Below are positions 39,824 through 48,145 of a stretch of 64,000 nucleotides of DNA, piece after piece (the first letter of the stretch is position 1; each line of letters begins with the position of its first letter). This stretch comes from DATGQT01 sp033720695 (GTDB taxonomy: Bacteria; Bacteroidota; Rhodothermia; Rhodothermales; Rubricoccaceae): assembly GCA_033720695.1 (NCBI GenBank), contig JAWWCA010000001.1:1-64000 (forward strand). The letters run 5' to 3'. Position numbers and translations under genes: made by a program. A model generated the notes under the pieces. It had not been told where the DNA came from. It saw nothing but the letters and a program-made list of their open reading frames with translations, and did no database searches.

Positions 39824-40975
39824 ATGCACGCCCCCCCAGCACCCCCCCGGTTCGCCACCGTCCGCATCCCAGACTTCCCCGCCTGGGCCTTCTTCCGAAC
39901 GGCCCGCGCCGCAGCGCCCGTCGTCGTCTCGCGGGGCGCCCACGTCGCTGCATGCACCGCCCGCGCCCGCCGACAGGGCGTCGCCGTCGGCATGCGCATC
40001 GACCGCGCCCGGGAGGTCTGCCCCACCGCCATCATCCGCCCCCGCGACCCCGCCCTCGAAAGCGTCGCCTGGGAACAGGCCCTCGACCGCCTCCACGGCC
40101 TCTCCCCCTTCCTCGAACCCGAGAAGCCCGGCTGGGCCACCCTCGCCAAGGTCGACCCCGACGACCTCGCCGCCGCCGCCAACGACCTCGGCGCCACCGC
40201 CGCCCTCGCCAACGCCCGCGCCTGGGCCCGCCTCGGCGCCCTCCGCGCCGCTCCCGGACACGTCCTCCTCCTCTCCGACAAAGACGTCCGACCCTTCCTC
40301 CGGCGCGCCCCCGTCGCGCTCATCGACGGCCTCGGCTTCGACCCCTCCCTCGCGGAGCGGCTCGCCCTCCTCGGCTTCCCGCACCTCGCCGACCTCCTCG
40401 GCCTCACCAAGCGCCACCTCGCCGCTCAGTTCGGGGCCGAGGGCCGCCGCCTCTACACCCTCCTCCACCCCGGACGCGACCCCGCCATCCCCCTCTTCCG
40501 CCCCCCGGCTCTGCGCGCCGCCGACGCCGAGTTCGACCACCCCGTCACGCAACCGGCCCTCCTCTTCCCCGCCCTCGCATCCCTGGTCCAACAAGCCGCC
40601 GAAGGGCTCGGCGCCCTCCACTGCCGCCGCCTCGTCGTCCACGTCACCTACGGCGACGGCGCACCGGGCGTGGCCGGCCGCATCCTCCCCACCAGCACCG
40701 CCGACCCCGCCTACCTCACGCGCCAGGCGCACGTCCTCGCCACCGACCTCCTCGGACCGGACCGCGACGTCGTGGCCGCCCGCATCGAGCTGGGCGGCCT
40801 CCGGCCCGCCGCCGTCGCGCAGGGCTCCCTCTTCCAGCGGCGACGCGCCGTCGCCCTCGCCGTCCGGGGCGTCCACCGCCACTTCCCCGGTGCCCTCCGA
40901 CGCGCCGTCCTCACCCCCCACGCCCTCTTCCCGGAAGACCGCGTCCGGTACGAGGCCGCCACGCCCGACGACTAG
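39824..40975 (+). CDS. imuB: ImuB-like inactive Y-family protein
   Basis: 383 residues. ImuB is a catalytically dead Y-family homolog that links DnaE2 to the sliding clamp. The palm start reads 'ATVRIPDFPAWAFFR' where active enzymes have D-L-D-A-F, so the metal Asp residues are gone. 'GMRIDRAREVCPTAIIRP', 'LLLSDKDVRPFLRRAPVAL', 'LLGFPHLADLLGLTKRHLAA' and 'RRLYTLLHPGRDP' keep the fold. The C terminus 'GSLFQRRRAVALAVRG' is a possible clamp-binding region. It lies between lexA2 and the DUF6504 gene. No imuA is seen. Confidence 0.85.
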   Translation: MHAPPAPPRFATVRIPDFPAWAFFRTARAAAPVVVSRGAHVAACTARARRQGVAVGMRIDRAREVCPTAIIRPRDPALESVAWEQALDRLHGLSPFLEPEKPGWATLAKVDPDDLAAAANDLGATAALANARAWARLGALRAAPGHVLLLSDKDVRPFLRRAPVALIDGLGFDPSLAERLALLGFPHLADLLGLTKRHLAAQFGAEGRRLYTLLHPGRDPAIPLFRPPALRAADAEFDHPVTQPALLFPALASLVQQAAEGLGALHCRRLVVHVTYGDGAPGVAGRILPTSTADPAYLTRQAHVLATDLLGPDRDVVAARIELGGLRPAAVAQGSLFQRRRAVALAVRGVHRHFPGALRRAVLTPHALFPEDRVRYEAATPDD

Positions 40976-40980
40976 ATCCC

Positions 40981-41217
40981 ATGGCGACCCTCCCTCCCGC
41001 CATCCTCTCCGTCTTCGAAGCGGACGGACACCTCCAGCGCCTCTTCGTCCGAGGCCGCTGGCGCACCGTCCGCCGCGTCCTCGCCGCCTGGGTCGTCGAA
41101 GGACGCTGGTGGGGAACGCCGGAACGGCGCGAGTACGTCCGCCTCGAGGTCGACGGCCTCCTCCTCGAAGCCTACCGCACCGACGACGGGTGGCACCTCG
41201 CCGCCATCCTCGACTAG
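40981..41217 (+). CDS. DUF6504-like small cassette protein
   Basis: 78 residues: 'GHLQRLFVRGRWRTVRRVLA', 'WVVEGRWWGTPERREYVRLE', 'LLLEAYRTDDGWHLAAILD'. Such a small protein regularly sits between imuB and dnaE2 in mutagenesis cassettes. It may be a scaffold in the polymerase complex; no experimental role is known to me. 5 bp after imuB and 4 bp before dnaE2, so cotranslated. Confidence 0.78.
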   Translation: MATLPPAILSVFEADGHLQRLFVRGRWRTVRRVLAAWVVEGRWWGTPERREYVRLEVDGLLLEAYRTDDGWHLAAILD

Positions 41218-41221
41218 CGTC

Positions 41222-44200
41222 ATGTTCGTCCACCTCCACGCCCGGAGCTGGTTCTCCTTCCGAGCCGGTGGCTCCTCCCCTGAGGCGATCGCTCGCGCCG
41301 CCGCCGCCGCCGGGCAACCCGCCGTCGCGCTCACCGACCGCCACGGCGTCTACGGGGCCGTCCGCTTCGCCAAGGCCTGCCTCGACGCCGGCGTCCGACC
41401 CCTGTACGGCGCCGAGGTCGTCGTCGACGGGCACGCCCTCATCCTCCTCGCCGGCTCGAACGACGGCTACGAGCACCTCTGCCACCTCCTCACGCGCGGA
41501 CAACTCCGCAGCCGCGAGGCCCCCGCCGTCACCCTCGACGAGCTCGCGCACGACGCCCACGACCTCTGGTGCCTCACCGGCACCGATGACAGCCGGCTCT
41601 GGGACCTCCTCGACCACGACCGACCCCGCGATGCCCTCCACTGGGCCGGAACCCTCCACGACATCTTCGGGCCGCGCCTCAGCGTCGAGCTCGCCCATCG
41701 CCTCGTCCCAGGCGACGACCGCCGGATCACCCGCCTCCTCCGCCTCGCGCAGCAGGCCAACCTCCCCACCGTCGCCACCAACGACGTCCGCCATGCCTCC
41801 CGCGAGGACTACTGGCGGTACGACCTCCTCTCGTGCATCCGAGAGGGCCTCTCCGTCTTCGAACCCCACCCGGCCCGACCCACCAACGCCGAGCGATTCC
41901 TCGCCGACGAGACCACCCTCCGCCGACGCCTCCCGCTCCCCGCAGCCCTCGCACGCGCCTGCGAGATCGCCGACGCCTGCCACGTCCAGCTGATTACCGG
42001 GGAGGTCACCCCACCCGCCGCGCGCCTGCCCCCCGAGACCGACGCCGCGACCCACCTCCGAACCCTGTGCGAACGCGGCCTCGCACAACGGTACGGGGAA
42101 CCGCCGCCCGGCCGCGCTCGCGAACAGCTCGAGCACGAGCTCGCCGTCATCACCGGGCACGACCTCGACGAATACTTCCTCGTCGTCCACGAGGTCACCG
42201 CCGAGGCCCGCCGACGAGGCATCCGGTGCGCCGGGCGCGGCAGCGCCGCCAACTCCATCGTCGCCTACCTCCTCGGCATCACCAACGTCGACCCCCTCGC
42301 CCACCGCCTCCTCTTCGAACGCTTCCTCCACCGCGGGCGCGCCTCCACCCCGGACATCGACGTCGACTTCGACGCCGAACGACGGGAGGAGATCATCGAC
42401 TGGATCGAGCAACGCTTCGGCATCTCGCAGACCGCCATGACCGCCACCGTCATCACCTACCGCCTCCGCAGCGCCCTCCGCGACGCGGCCAAGGCGCTCG
42501 GATGGCCCATGGACATCGTCAACCGCCTCGGAAAAGCGGTCCCCCACGCCCACGCCGCTGCCGCCCCCGAGCACCGCGTCGCCGTCGAGCAGGTGGTCGG
42601 ACCCTCGCCGCTCGCCGAGCGCCTGCTACAAGCCGCCGCCGGCCTGGAAGGGTGCCCCCGACACCTCGGCCAGCACTCCGGTGGCATGGTCCTCTCCCGC
42701 ACCCCCCTCCGCGCCTTCACCCCCGTCCAGGTCAGCGCCAATGGCGTCAAGGTCGTCCAGTTCGACAAGGACGACGTCGAGGCCCTCGGACTCGTCAAGC
42801 TCGACGTCCTCGCCCTCCGCATGCTCGCCACCGTCAGCGAGGCGGCCGAGCTCGTCGAACGACACGAAGGCGTCCGCCTCGACCTCGACGCCCTCCCCCT
42901 CGACGACACCCGGACCTTCAACCTCATCCGCGCCGGCCGAACCCTCGGCTGCTTCCAGATCGAGAGCCAGGGCCAGCTCCACCTCCTCGCCCAGGCACAG
43001 CCCGAATCCTTCGATGACCTGATCACGGAGATCGCGCTGTTCCGGCCCGGCCCCCTCCAGGGCAACATGGTCCACCCCTTCGTCCAGCGCCGACGAGGCA
43101 ACGAGCCCGTCGCCTACGACGACCCCTCCCTCGAACCCGTCCTCCGCGACACCTACGGCGTCATCCTCTTCCAGGAGCAGGTGCTCGAGGTCGCCCACGC
43201 CTTCGCCGGAATGCCCCTCGAAGAGGCCGACGCCTTCCGGCGCCTCATGAGCAAGTTCCGAAGCTCCGACGAGATGGAGAGCATGCGCGGCCGGTTCGTC
43301 GCCGGCGCCGTCGGGCGGGGCGTCCCGGAGCCCGTCGCGCAGTCGGTCTTCGACCGCGTGTCGAAGTTCGTCGGCTACGGCTTCTGCCGCTCGCACGCCG
43401 CCGCCTTCGCGCAAACCGTCTACCAGTCCTGCTACCTCAAGGCCCACCACCCCGCCGCGTTCATGGCCGCCGTCATGCAGCACCGGCCTGGGATGTACAG
43501 CCTGATGACGCTCCAGGAGGAGGCCCGCCGGTGCGGCGTCCAAACCCATCCCCCGGACCTCGCCCGCAGCGGGCCGCGCTACGACCTCGAGCCCCATCCC
43601 CGTGGCTGGGCCATCCGCATGCCCCTCGCCGCCGTCCGCGGACTCGACGCCGAGGACGCCCTCGCCCTCGTGTGGGAGCGCCTCCGCCGCCCCTTCGCCG
43701 ACCTCGAGGACCTCTGGCGACGCGCGCCGCTCGGCGCCGCGAAGCTCGAATCTCTCGCCCAGAGCGGCGCCCTCGACTCGCTCGCAGCATCCAGCCGTGA
43801 CGCGCTCTGGACCCTCGGCGTCCTCGCTCGACGCCTCGGGCCTCCTGGACAAGCCACCGCCCCCACCCTCTTCTCGGCCCCCGTCGTCGATGCGCTCGAC
43901 GTACCCGACCTCCCACCCCTCACGGAGGCCGAGAGGCTGAGCTGGGACCTCGAAACGCACGGGGCTGCCCGGTACCACCCAGTCCGCCTCGTCCGGCGCC
44001 AGCTCACCGAGCTCGAAATCCGACCCATCGCCACCACCCTCCCCCTCGGCCGCCTCGGCCACCCCAACGCCCACCCCCGCCTCCGCGTCGCCGGCATCGT
44101 CATGCTTCGCCAGCGACCACCGACCGCCAAGGGGGTCATGTTCCTCACGCTCGAAGACGAGACCGGCTTCGTCCAGTGCGTCGTCCGGCCCGAGGTCCTC

Positions 44201-44419
44201 GAACGCCTCGACTGGGTGCTCCGCCAGGGGGCCCTCATCGTCGAGGGCCGCCTACACAGCACCGGGAATTGGCGCGGCCTCGTGCTCACCGATGCGTGGC
44301 CCCTCCACGGCATCTTCGGCGGCTACAGTGGCCACCCCGACTGGGCCGGCGGCCGCGACACGCTCATCACGGCGCCGGACGCGGACCCTACGCCACCGCC
44401 GGAGGCCGTGCCGGCGTGA
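41222..44419 (+). CDS. dnaE2: Error-prone DNA polymerase DnaE2
   Basis: 1065 residues, a normal DnaE2 length. Replicative-type C-family polymerase for induced mutagenesis. N-terminal PHP ('MFVHLHARSWFSFRAGGSSP', 'AVALTDRHGVYGAVRFAKAC'), catalytic 'STPDIDVDFDAERREE' about 376-382, 'GRGSAANSIVAYLLGITNVD', 'LFRPGPLQGNMVHPFVQRR', 'FQEQVLEVAHAFAGM', 'YGFCRSHAAAFAQTVYQSCY', C-terminal OB fold ('LTLEDETGFVQCVVRPEVLE'). Expected to act with ImuB under LexA2 control. Its end overlaps the opposing gene by 32 bp. Confidence 0.96.
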   Translation: MFVHLHARSWFSFRAGGSSPEAIARAAAAAGQPAVALTDRHGVYGAVRFAKACLDAGVRPLYGAEVVVDGHALILLAGSNDGYEHLCHLLTRGQLRSREAPAVTLDELAHDAHDLWCLTGTDDSRLWDLLDHDRPRDALHWAGTLHDIFGPRLSVELAHRLVPGDDRRITRLLRLAQQANLPTVATNDVRHASREDYWRYDLLSCIREGLSVFEPHPARPTNAERFLADETTLRRRLPLPAALARACEIADACHVQLITGEVTPPAARLPPETDAATHLRTLCERGLAQRYGEPPPGRAREQLEHELAVITGHDLDEYFLVVHEVTAEARRRGIRCAGRGSAANSIVAYLLGITNVDPLAHRLLFERFLHRGRASTPDIDVDFDAERREEIIDWIEQRFGISQTAMTATVITYRLRSALRDAAKALGWPMDIVNRLGKAVPHAHAAAAPEHRVAVEQVVGPSPLAERLLQAAAGLEGCPRHLGQHSGGMVLSRTPLRAFTPVQVSANGVKVVQFDKDDVEALGLVKLDVLALRMLATVSEAAELVERHEGVRLDLDALPLDDTRTFNLIRAGRTLGCFQIESQGQLHLLAQAQPESFDDLITEIALFRPGPLQGNMVHPFVQRRRGNEPVAYDDPSLEPVLRDTYGVILFQEQVLEVAHAFAGMPLEEADAFRRLMSKFRSSDEMESMRGRFVAGAVGRGVPEPVAQSVFDRVSKFVGYGFCRSHAAAFAQTVYQSCYLKAHHPAAFMAAVMQHRPGMYSLMTLQEEARRCGVQTHPPDLARSGPRYDLEPHPRGWAIRMPLAAVRGLDAEDALALVWERLRRPFADLEDLWRRAPLGAAKLESLAQSGALDSLAASSRDALWTLGVLARRLGPPGQATAPTLFSAPVVDALDVPDLPPLTEAERLSWDLETHGAARYHPVRLVRRQLTELEIRPIATTLPLGRLGHPNAHPRLRVAGIVMLRQRPPTAKGVMFLTLEDETGFVQCVVRPEVLERLDWVLRQGALIVEGRLHSTGNWRGLVLTDAWPLHGIFGGYSGHPDWAGGRDTLITAPDADPTPPPEAVPA

Positions 44420-45809
44420 TCGAGGTCAACACCGACTCCGAGTCCGACGCGCCGTCGCCGCGACCGTCGAACAGCGGGCCCAGCACGCGCTCCGCGTCCT
44501 TCACGCCGTATACCGCCCCGCTCCGACTCGACTGCCACTCCGCGACGACGTCCGCGCATGCGTCGCGGTGGCGACTCAGCGCCTGGACGCGTCGGCAACG
44601 CCGGTCCCCGTCGAACGCCGTGATCCCGAGCACGGTGTCCGCCGCAGCACCCAGGCGCCCCAGCCCGGCCACCGCCCCCGCGAGCCCGCCCGCGCCCACG
44701 TCCGCCGCCACGCTGACCACCACCGCCAGATCGCGCTCCGCCAGCGCCACGAGCGCTTCGACCACGTCGTCCGCGTCCTCTTCTCCTCGATGCCGAAAGT
44801 CGTCGAGACTGTCGATGATCACGAGCTTGATCCCGTCGCACACGCAGCGGCGGGCGAGGTCGTCCGTGAAGAGGCCCCACCGCATCCGGCCGACGTCCCG
44901 CGCCGACAGGAAACTCACGCTGTCCATGCGGTCATCGTCGAGCCCCGCGTCGTCGATCGACCGACGAATCGACCGGTGTGACTGGCCCGTCAGATAGGCG
45001 ACGCCGCTTCGACGGGTGTGCTCGTCCATAAACGGGTTGCCCGATGCCACCGCAGCGGCCAGGTGCAGCAGCCACTGCGTCTTCCCCGACGTCTTTGGGG
45101 CGCCCAGCACCCCCGTCACGCTGCCCTGCATGGCCCATGGATAGGCCAGATACGGCAACGCCAGCTCCTCGTACGCGCGGAGCGCCCCACCGCTGCGGAA
45201 CGGGGGGAGCCCGCCGGGCGGGACCGGCCCCTCGTGCGTCGACGGCGCGGCGATGCCCACGCGCTGTAGCAGGCTCGGCGGCACCTCGCGGGGACGCGCC
45301 TCGCTCGGGCGCACCTCCCAATACCGACCCCCTCGCACGCTCTCGTGCGAAGCGGGCAGCAGATGGGCCTCGCCACCGAGCACGAGCTCGACCCCGGGCG
45401 CGATCGCATAACGCTGCCCCACCACCTCGGGGTGGCGAAAGAGGTACCGCGTCGTACCCTCGGCCGCATCCACGAAGGCCGGCACCCGCGGCACCCGGAA
45501 CACCCGCGCCAGGTCTCGCCAGTCCATCCGCCCACCCTGGCCCACCTCCACCGCCGCCAGCCCCGCGCGCGCGCCGAGCGCCACGCCGGTCCTCGCCTCC
45601 TCCCAGAGGTCACCCCACGGGGCGACATTCAGCGGATCGGTCGCAACCTCCCCCACCCAGTCCTCGAACCGCGGATGTCGCCCAGGGTGCGGGCACCGGC
45701 GAGCCCCGCAGCTGCACCGGCCCACGTCGTCGATGACGTGAAACGGGAGGACGGGGAGGCCCAGCGAGGCGTACGTCGAAGCGTCTCGAATCCAGACCGA
45801 GGTGGACAC
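44388..45809 (-). CDS. Primase/polymerase-like plus RepA-type helicase
   Basis: 473 residues. N-terminal prim-pol-like domain about 1-170: 'YASLGLPVLPFHVIDDVGRC', a Cys cluster 'CSCGARRCPHPGRHPRFEDW', 'GVALGARAGLAAVEVGQGGR'. The usual catalytic D-x-D is replaced by 'VEVGQ', so polymerase activity is doubtful. The C-terminal AAA_25/RepA-like helicase about 240-470 has a P-loop 'APKTSGKTQWLLHLAAAVAS' and Walker B 'LVIIDSLDDF'. GTG start at 45809. It probably assists plasmid replication initiation. Divergent from parA across the repeat-rich region. Confidence 0.75.
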   Translation of the reverse strand: MSTSVWIRDASTYASLGLPVLPFHVIDDVGRCSCGARRCPHPGRHPRFEDWVGEVATDPLNVAPWGDLWEEARTGVALGARAGLAAVEVGQGGRMDWRDLARVFRVPRVPAFVDAAEGTTRYLFRHPEVVGQRYAIAPGVELVLGGEAHLLPASHESVRGGRYWEVRPSEARPREVPPSLLQRVGIAAPSTHEGPVPPGGLPPFRSGGALRAYEELALPYLAYPWAMQGSVTGVLGAPKTSGKTQWLLHLAAAVASGNPFMDEHTRRSGVAYLTGQSHRSIRRSIDDAGLDDDRMDSVSFLSARDVGRMRWGLFTDDLARRCVCDGIKLVIIDSLDDFRHRGEEDADDVVEALVALAERDLAVVVSVAADVGAGGLAGAVAGLGRLGAAADTVLGITAFDGDRRCRRVQALSRHRDACADVVAEWQSSRSGAVYGVKDAERVLGPLFDGRGDGASDSESVLTSITPARPPAVA

Positions 45810-45944
45810 GCGGGAACGGGAGTCAGGGAAGGGGTGGGGGACTATCCCTAAGGCATTTCCTGATGCCCCGGGAGAATGACGATACGACTCCGGCAGCACT
45901 ATGCGCAACCAAGTCAAACACAGCATGTGACGCGCTGTGTGCAG

Positions 45945-46069
45945 CTAGCTGCTATGGGCTATGGGCTAGCTGCTAGCGAGCTATGCGATAGCAGACTTGC
46001 GCTCGCAACCGCCTCCCTCGTACCTTGCCCCAAGGCTATCATCTAGCTAGCTGCTATCACGTATCGGCT
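45945..46069. repeat. parS/centromere candidate: CTAGCTGCTA repeats
   Basis: The decamer CTAGCTGCTA occurs at 45945-45954, 45966-45975 and 46047-46056. It is interspersed with GGCTAT/GCTAG half-repeats (45958-45970, 46035-46039, 46066-46071) and TAGC palindromes. The 125-bp region is much AT-richer than its surroundings and ends 16 bp before parA. Position and repetition fit a partition site and/or par operator. Confidence 0.6.
46020..46027 (+). promoter_or_regulatory. GTACCTTG promoter element of par operon
   Basis: GTACCTTG lies 59 nt before the parA ATG. Repeats lie both upstream and downstream of it, so ParA or RHH binding could repress it. Confidence 0.4.
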
Positions 46070-46085
46070 AGGACAAACCTCTCTC

Positions 46086-46871
46086 ATGCGGATCGTCACC
46101 CTCGCCAACCTCAAGGGCGGAAGCGCCAAGACCACCTCGGCGCTCTCCCTCGCAGCCGCCCTCGCCGCCTACGACCACGCCGTCCTCGCCATCGACCTCG
46201 ACCCCCAGGCGTCGCTGACGACCTACGCGGGGGAGGACCCGGGGCCCGAAGCGGCCCGCCTCCTCGAAGGGCACCTCGATCACGCCATCAAGCCCACGCG
46301 CTGGTTCGCGCCCGCCAATCAGCGCTGCCCGCCTGCCGGGGAGCGGTCGGCCCTCCACATCGTCCGCGCCGACCGCTCCCTCGTCCGCCTCGAGCGAAAT
46401 GCGCCCGCGCGCCTGGCCAACCACCTCGTCTCTCTCTTCCAGCACGTCGAGGACCAATACGACTATGCCTTCATCGACCCGCCGCCGCAGATGTCGGCGC
46501 TCGTCATGGCGGCACTCGCCGCATCCGATGACGTCTACGTGCCCATCGCGTGCGGGCGGGGGGCGCTCGATGGACTCAGCGATGTCGTCGAGATCACCCA
46601 GTCCTACGGCACGGCTCCCGTGACCGGCGCCTTCGTCACCCGCGTGAACGTGTCGAGCCACCACGACACCGCGCTCGCCACGCACGTCTCCGAAACATTC
46701 GGCGACAACGCGTTCGACACCTTCGTTCGTGAGACCGTTCGCGCACGTGAAGCGGAGATGGCCCGCATTCCGCTGCCGGTCTTCGCCCCGGCCTCCACAG
46801 CAGCGCAGGACTACGGCCACCTCTCCTTTGAAGTCCGCCGCCGAACGGCGGCGGCCAACCCGACCGCGTAG
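46086..46871 (+). CDS. parA: ParA partition ATPase
   Basis: 261 residues. Walker-type ATPase that moves plasmid copies along the nucleoid. Deviant Walker A 'LKGGSAKTT' (K10 and K15), 'VLAIDLDPQASLTTYAG', 'YDYAFIDPPPQMSALVMAAL', 'VYVPIACGRGALDGLSDVVE'. No N-terminal HTH, as in small (type Ib-like) ParA proteins. The RHH gene follows 3 bp later. It is regulated probably through the repeats upstream. Confidence 0.93.
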   Translation: MRIVTLANLKGGSAKTTSALSLAAALAAYDHAVLAIDLDPQASLTTYAGEDPGPEAARLLEGHLDHAIKPTRWFAPANQRCPPAGERSALHIVRADRSLVRLERNAPARLANHLVSLFQHVEDQYDYAFIDPPPQMSALVMAALAASDDVYVPIACGRGALDGLSDVVEITQSYGTAPVTGAFVTRVNVSSHHDTALATHVSETFGDNAFDTFVRETVRAREAEMARIPLPVFAPASTAAQDYGHLSFEVRRRTAAANPTA

Positions 46872-46874
46872 CCC

Positions 46875-47312
46875 ATGGCCAAGAAACGAACCGTCCGGCT
46901 CGCCGCCACGCCACCGGAGCTCCAGGAGAACACCCACCCGGAGCCGCGACCCGGCAAGGTCCCGATCCGATCCGCACCCTCGGCCTTCCCGCGCGCACCG
47001 GAGACGCCCCCAGAAGCCGACGCCGTCCACGTCGCGCCGGCCGTCCCGCAGCTCGACGCCAGCGCGCGCGAACGCGACGCCTACTGGCGCGACGGCCGCG
47101 ATACGATCCCACAGCAGGCCAACTACCGGATCCCACGGTGGCTCCACGACAAGCTGCGCTCGATCGCGCTGCACCTCGACGTAGACCAGACCGAGCTCGT
47201 CACCAAGGCGCTCGAACGGCTCGTCCGCGAGATCGAGGCCGACCACGGCAGGTCGTTCCCGTACCTCCCGCGGAAAGGGGACTCCGAACGCGGCCCTAGC
47301 TACACCACCTAG
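46875..47312 (+). CDS. Ribbon-helix-helix partition partner
   Basis: 145 residues. A disordered Pro-rich N-terminal 80 residues ('PRPGKVPIRSAPSAFPRAPE') precedes an RHH-like DNA-binding fold: 'QANYRIPRWLHDKLRSIAL', 'LDVDQTELVTKALERLVREI'. In small par systems such proteins replace ParB and bind the centromere, with a disordered N-terminal segment that touches ParA. Position after parA supports this. It stops 11 bp before the first iteron. Confidence 0.75.
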   Translation: MAKKRTVRLAATPPELQENTHPEPRPGKVPIRSAPSAFPRAPETPPEADAVHVAPAVPQLDASARERDAYWRDGRDTIPQQANYRIPRWLHDKLRSIALHLDVDQTELVTKALERLVREIEADHGRSFPYLPRKGDSERGPSYTT

Positions 47313-47772
47313 CGCGCCGGCCCCCGTAAACGGTCACCTCCTGCACGCAGAGAGGCTACGCCTGCGCCTGGAGCACGCCTTCCAGCCCCCGTAAACGGTC
47401 ACCCCTCGTCCATCGCGAGCACTGCGAGAGCACCCCCCGTAAACGATCACCTCCCTCATAAATCGACCAGATTCGCCGCTTTCACGCCACACCGGCCTGG
47501 GTCCGATGAGCGTCCCGGATCCGGTCACCTCGTCCCGTAAACGATCACCTCGTCCCGTAGACCTGCACTCCGCGTCCTGTAAGCGCGCACCTCGCGTCCC
47601 GTAGACTGTCACTCCGGCCCCCGTAGACCATCACCCTGCACGCGGCTACATCACTGAATTTTAGGACGTTGCAGCTTGGCAAACAGTCTAAACCTCTCTC
47701 AAATCCATTCAAACGACGACGGCCCCCGTAAACGGTCACCTCGCTCGCGCCGCGCCTTCGAGATGGCTAGGG

Positions 47773-47789
47773 ACTGCCCGTTGGGCAGT
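47773..47789. promoter_or_regulatory. Inverted repeat inside the origin
   Basis: ACTGCCC-GTT-GGGCAGT, a perfect 7-bp arm hairpin, followed directly by TATATGTACA. It lies between the direct and inverted iteron groups and may be a host-factor or initiator-dimer site. Confidence 0.4.
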
Positions 47790-47994
47790 ATATGTACACC
47801 TATCAGTACCGAGGACGCGGTTGCACATAGACCAGTGCCACGTTGGCTGCCCACTGCCGGGCCTCGGCAGGCGTCGGCAACGGCACCAGGTGACCGTTTA
47901 CGGGAAACAAACGGGGGGTGACCGTTTACGGGACGGGCCGACCCAATATCCGTTATGCGTATAGGGGCTTTCCTGATCCCGGCGGCGATGACCG

Positions 47995-48003
47995 TTATGC
48001 ACC
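47995..48003 (+). promoter_or_regulatory. DnaA-box-like site
   Basis: TTATGCACC matches the DnaA box TTATNCACA at 8 of 9 positions. A related CCGTTATGC copy occurs at 47950-47958. It lies between inverted iterons, where DnaA boxes are common in iteron plasmids. Confidence 0.35.
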
Positions 48004-48145
48004 CCGCAACCGCGCGCCCGGCAGGTGACCGTTTACGGGACGGCGACCGACCGATTTCAGGCCCGCGCTTGGACCTTCGCCAGCGCGCCCGTAACCTCCA
48101 CGTGACACTCGCCGACACCCGTTCGCTCCCGTCCCCCCACCACGG

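Larger units (their letters stand above)
47323..48039. repeat. Replication-origin iteron array
   Basis: 17-bp iterons, consensus CCCGTAAACGGTCACCT. Forward: 47323-47339 (perfect), 47388-47404, 47436-47452, 47514-47530 (degenerate CCCGGATCCGGTCACCT), 47534-47550, 47554-47570, 47576-47592, 47598-47614, 47620-47636 (the last four degenerate), 47725-47741 (perfect). Inverted: 47888-47904 (perfect), 47916-47932 (one mismatch), 48023-48039 (perfect). The central units repeat every 20-22 bp, two helical turns. An AT-rich patch at 47641-47720 is a candidate melting zone. Together with the adjacent Rep_3 initiator this is the oriV. Confidence 0.92.

Noticed and set aside
47323..47741. Possible CRISPR-like array of short repeats
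   Set aside because: Repeats are 17 bp, degenerate, partly inverted and irregularly spaced, next to a Rep_3 gene and without cas genes. They are iterons.
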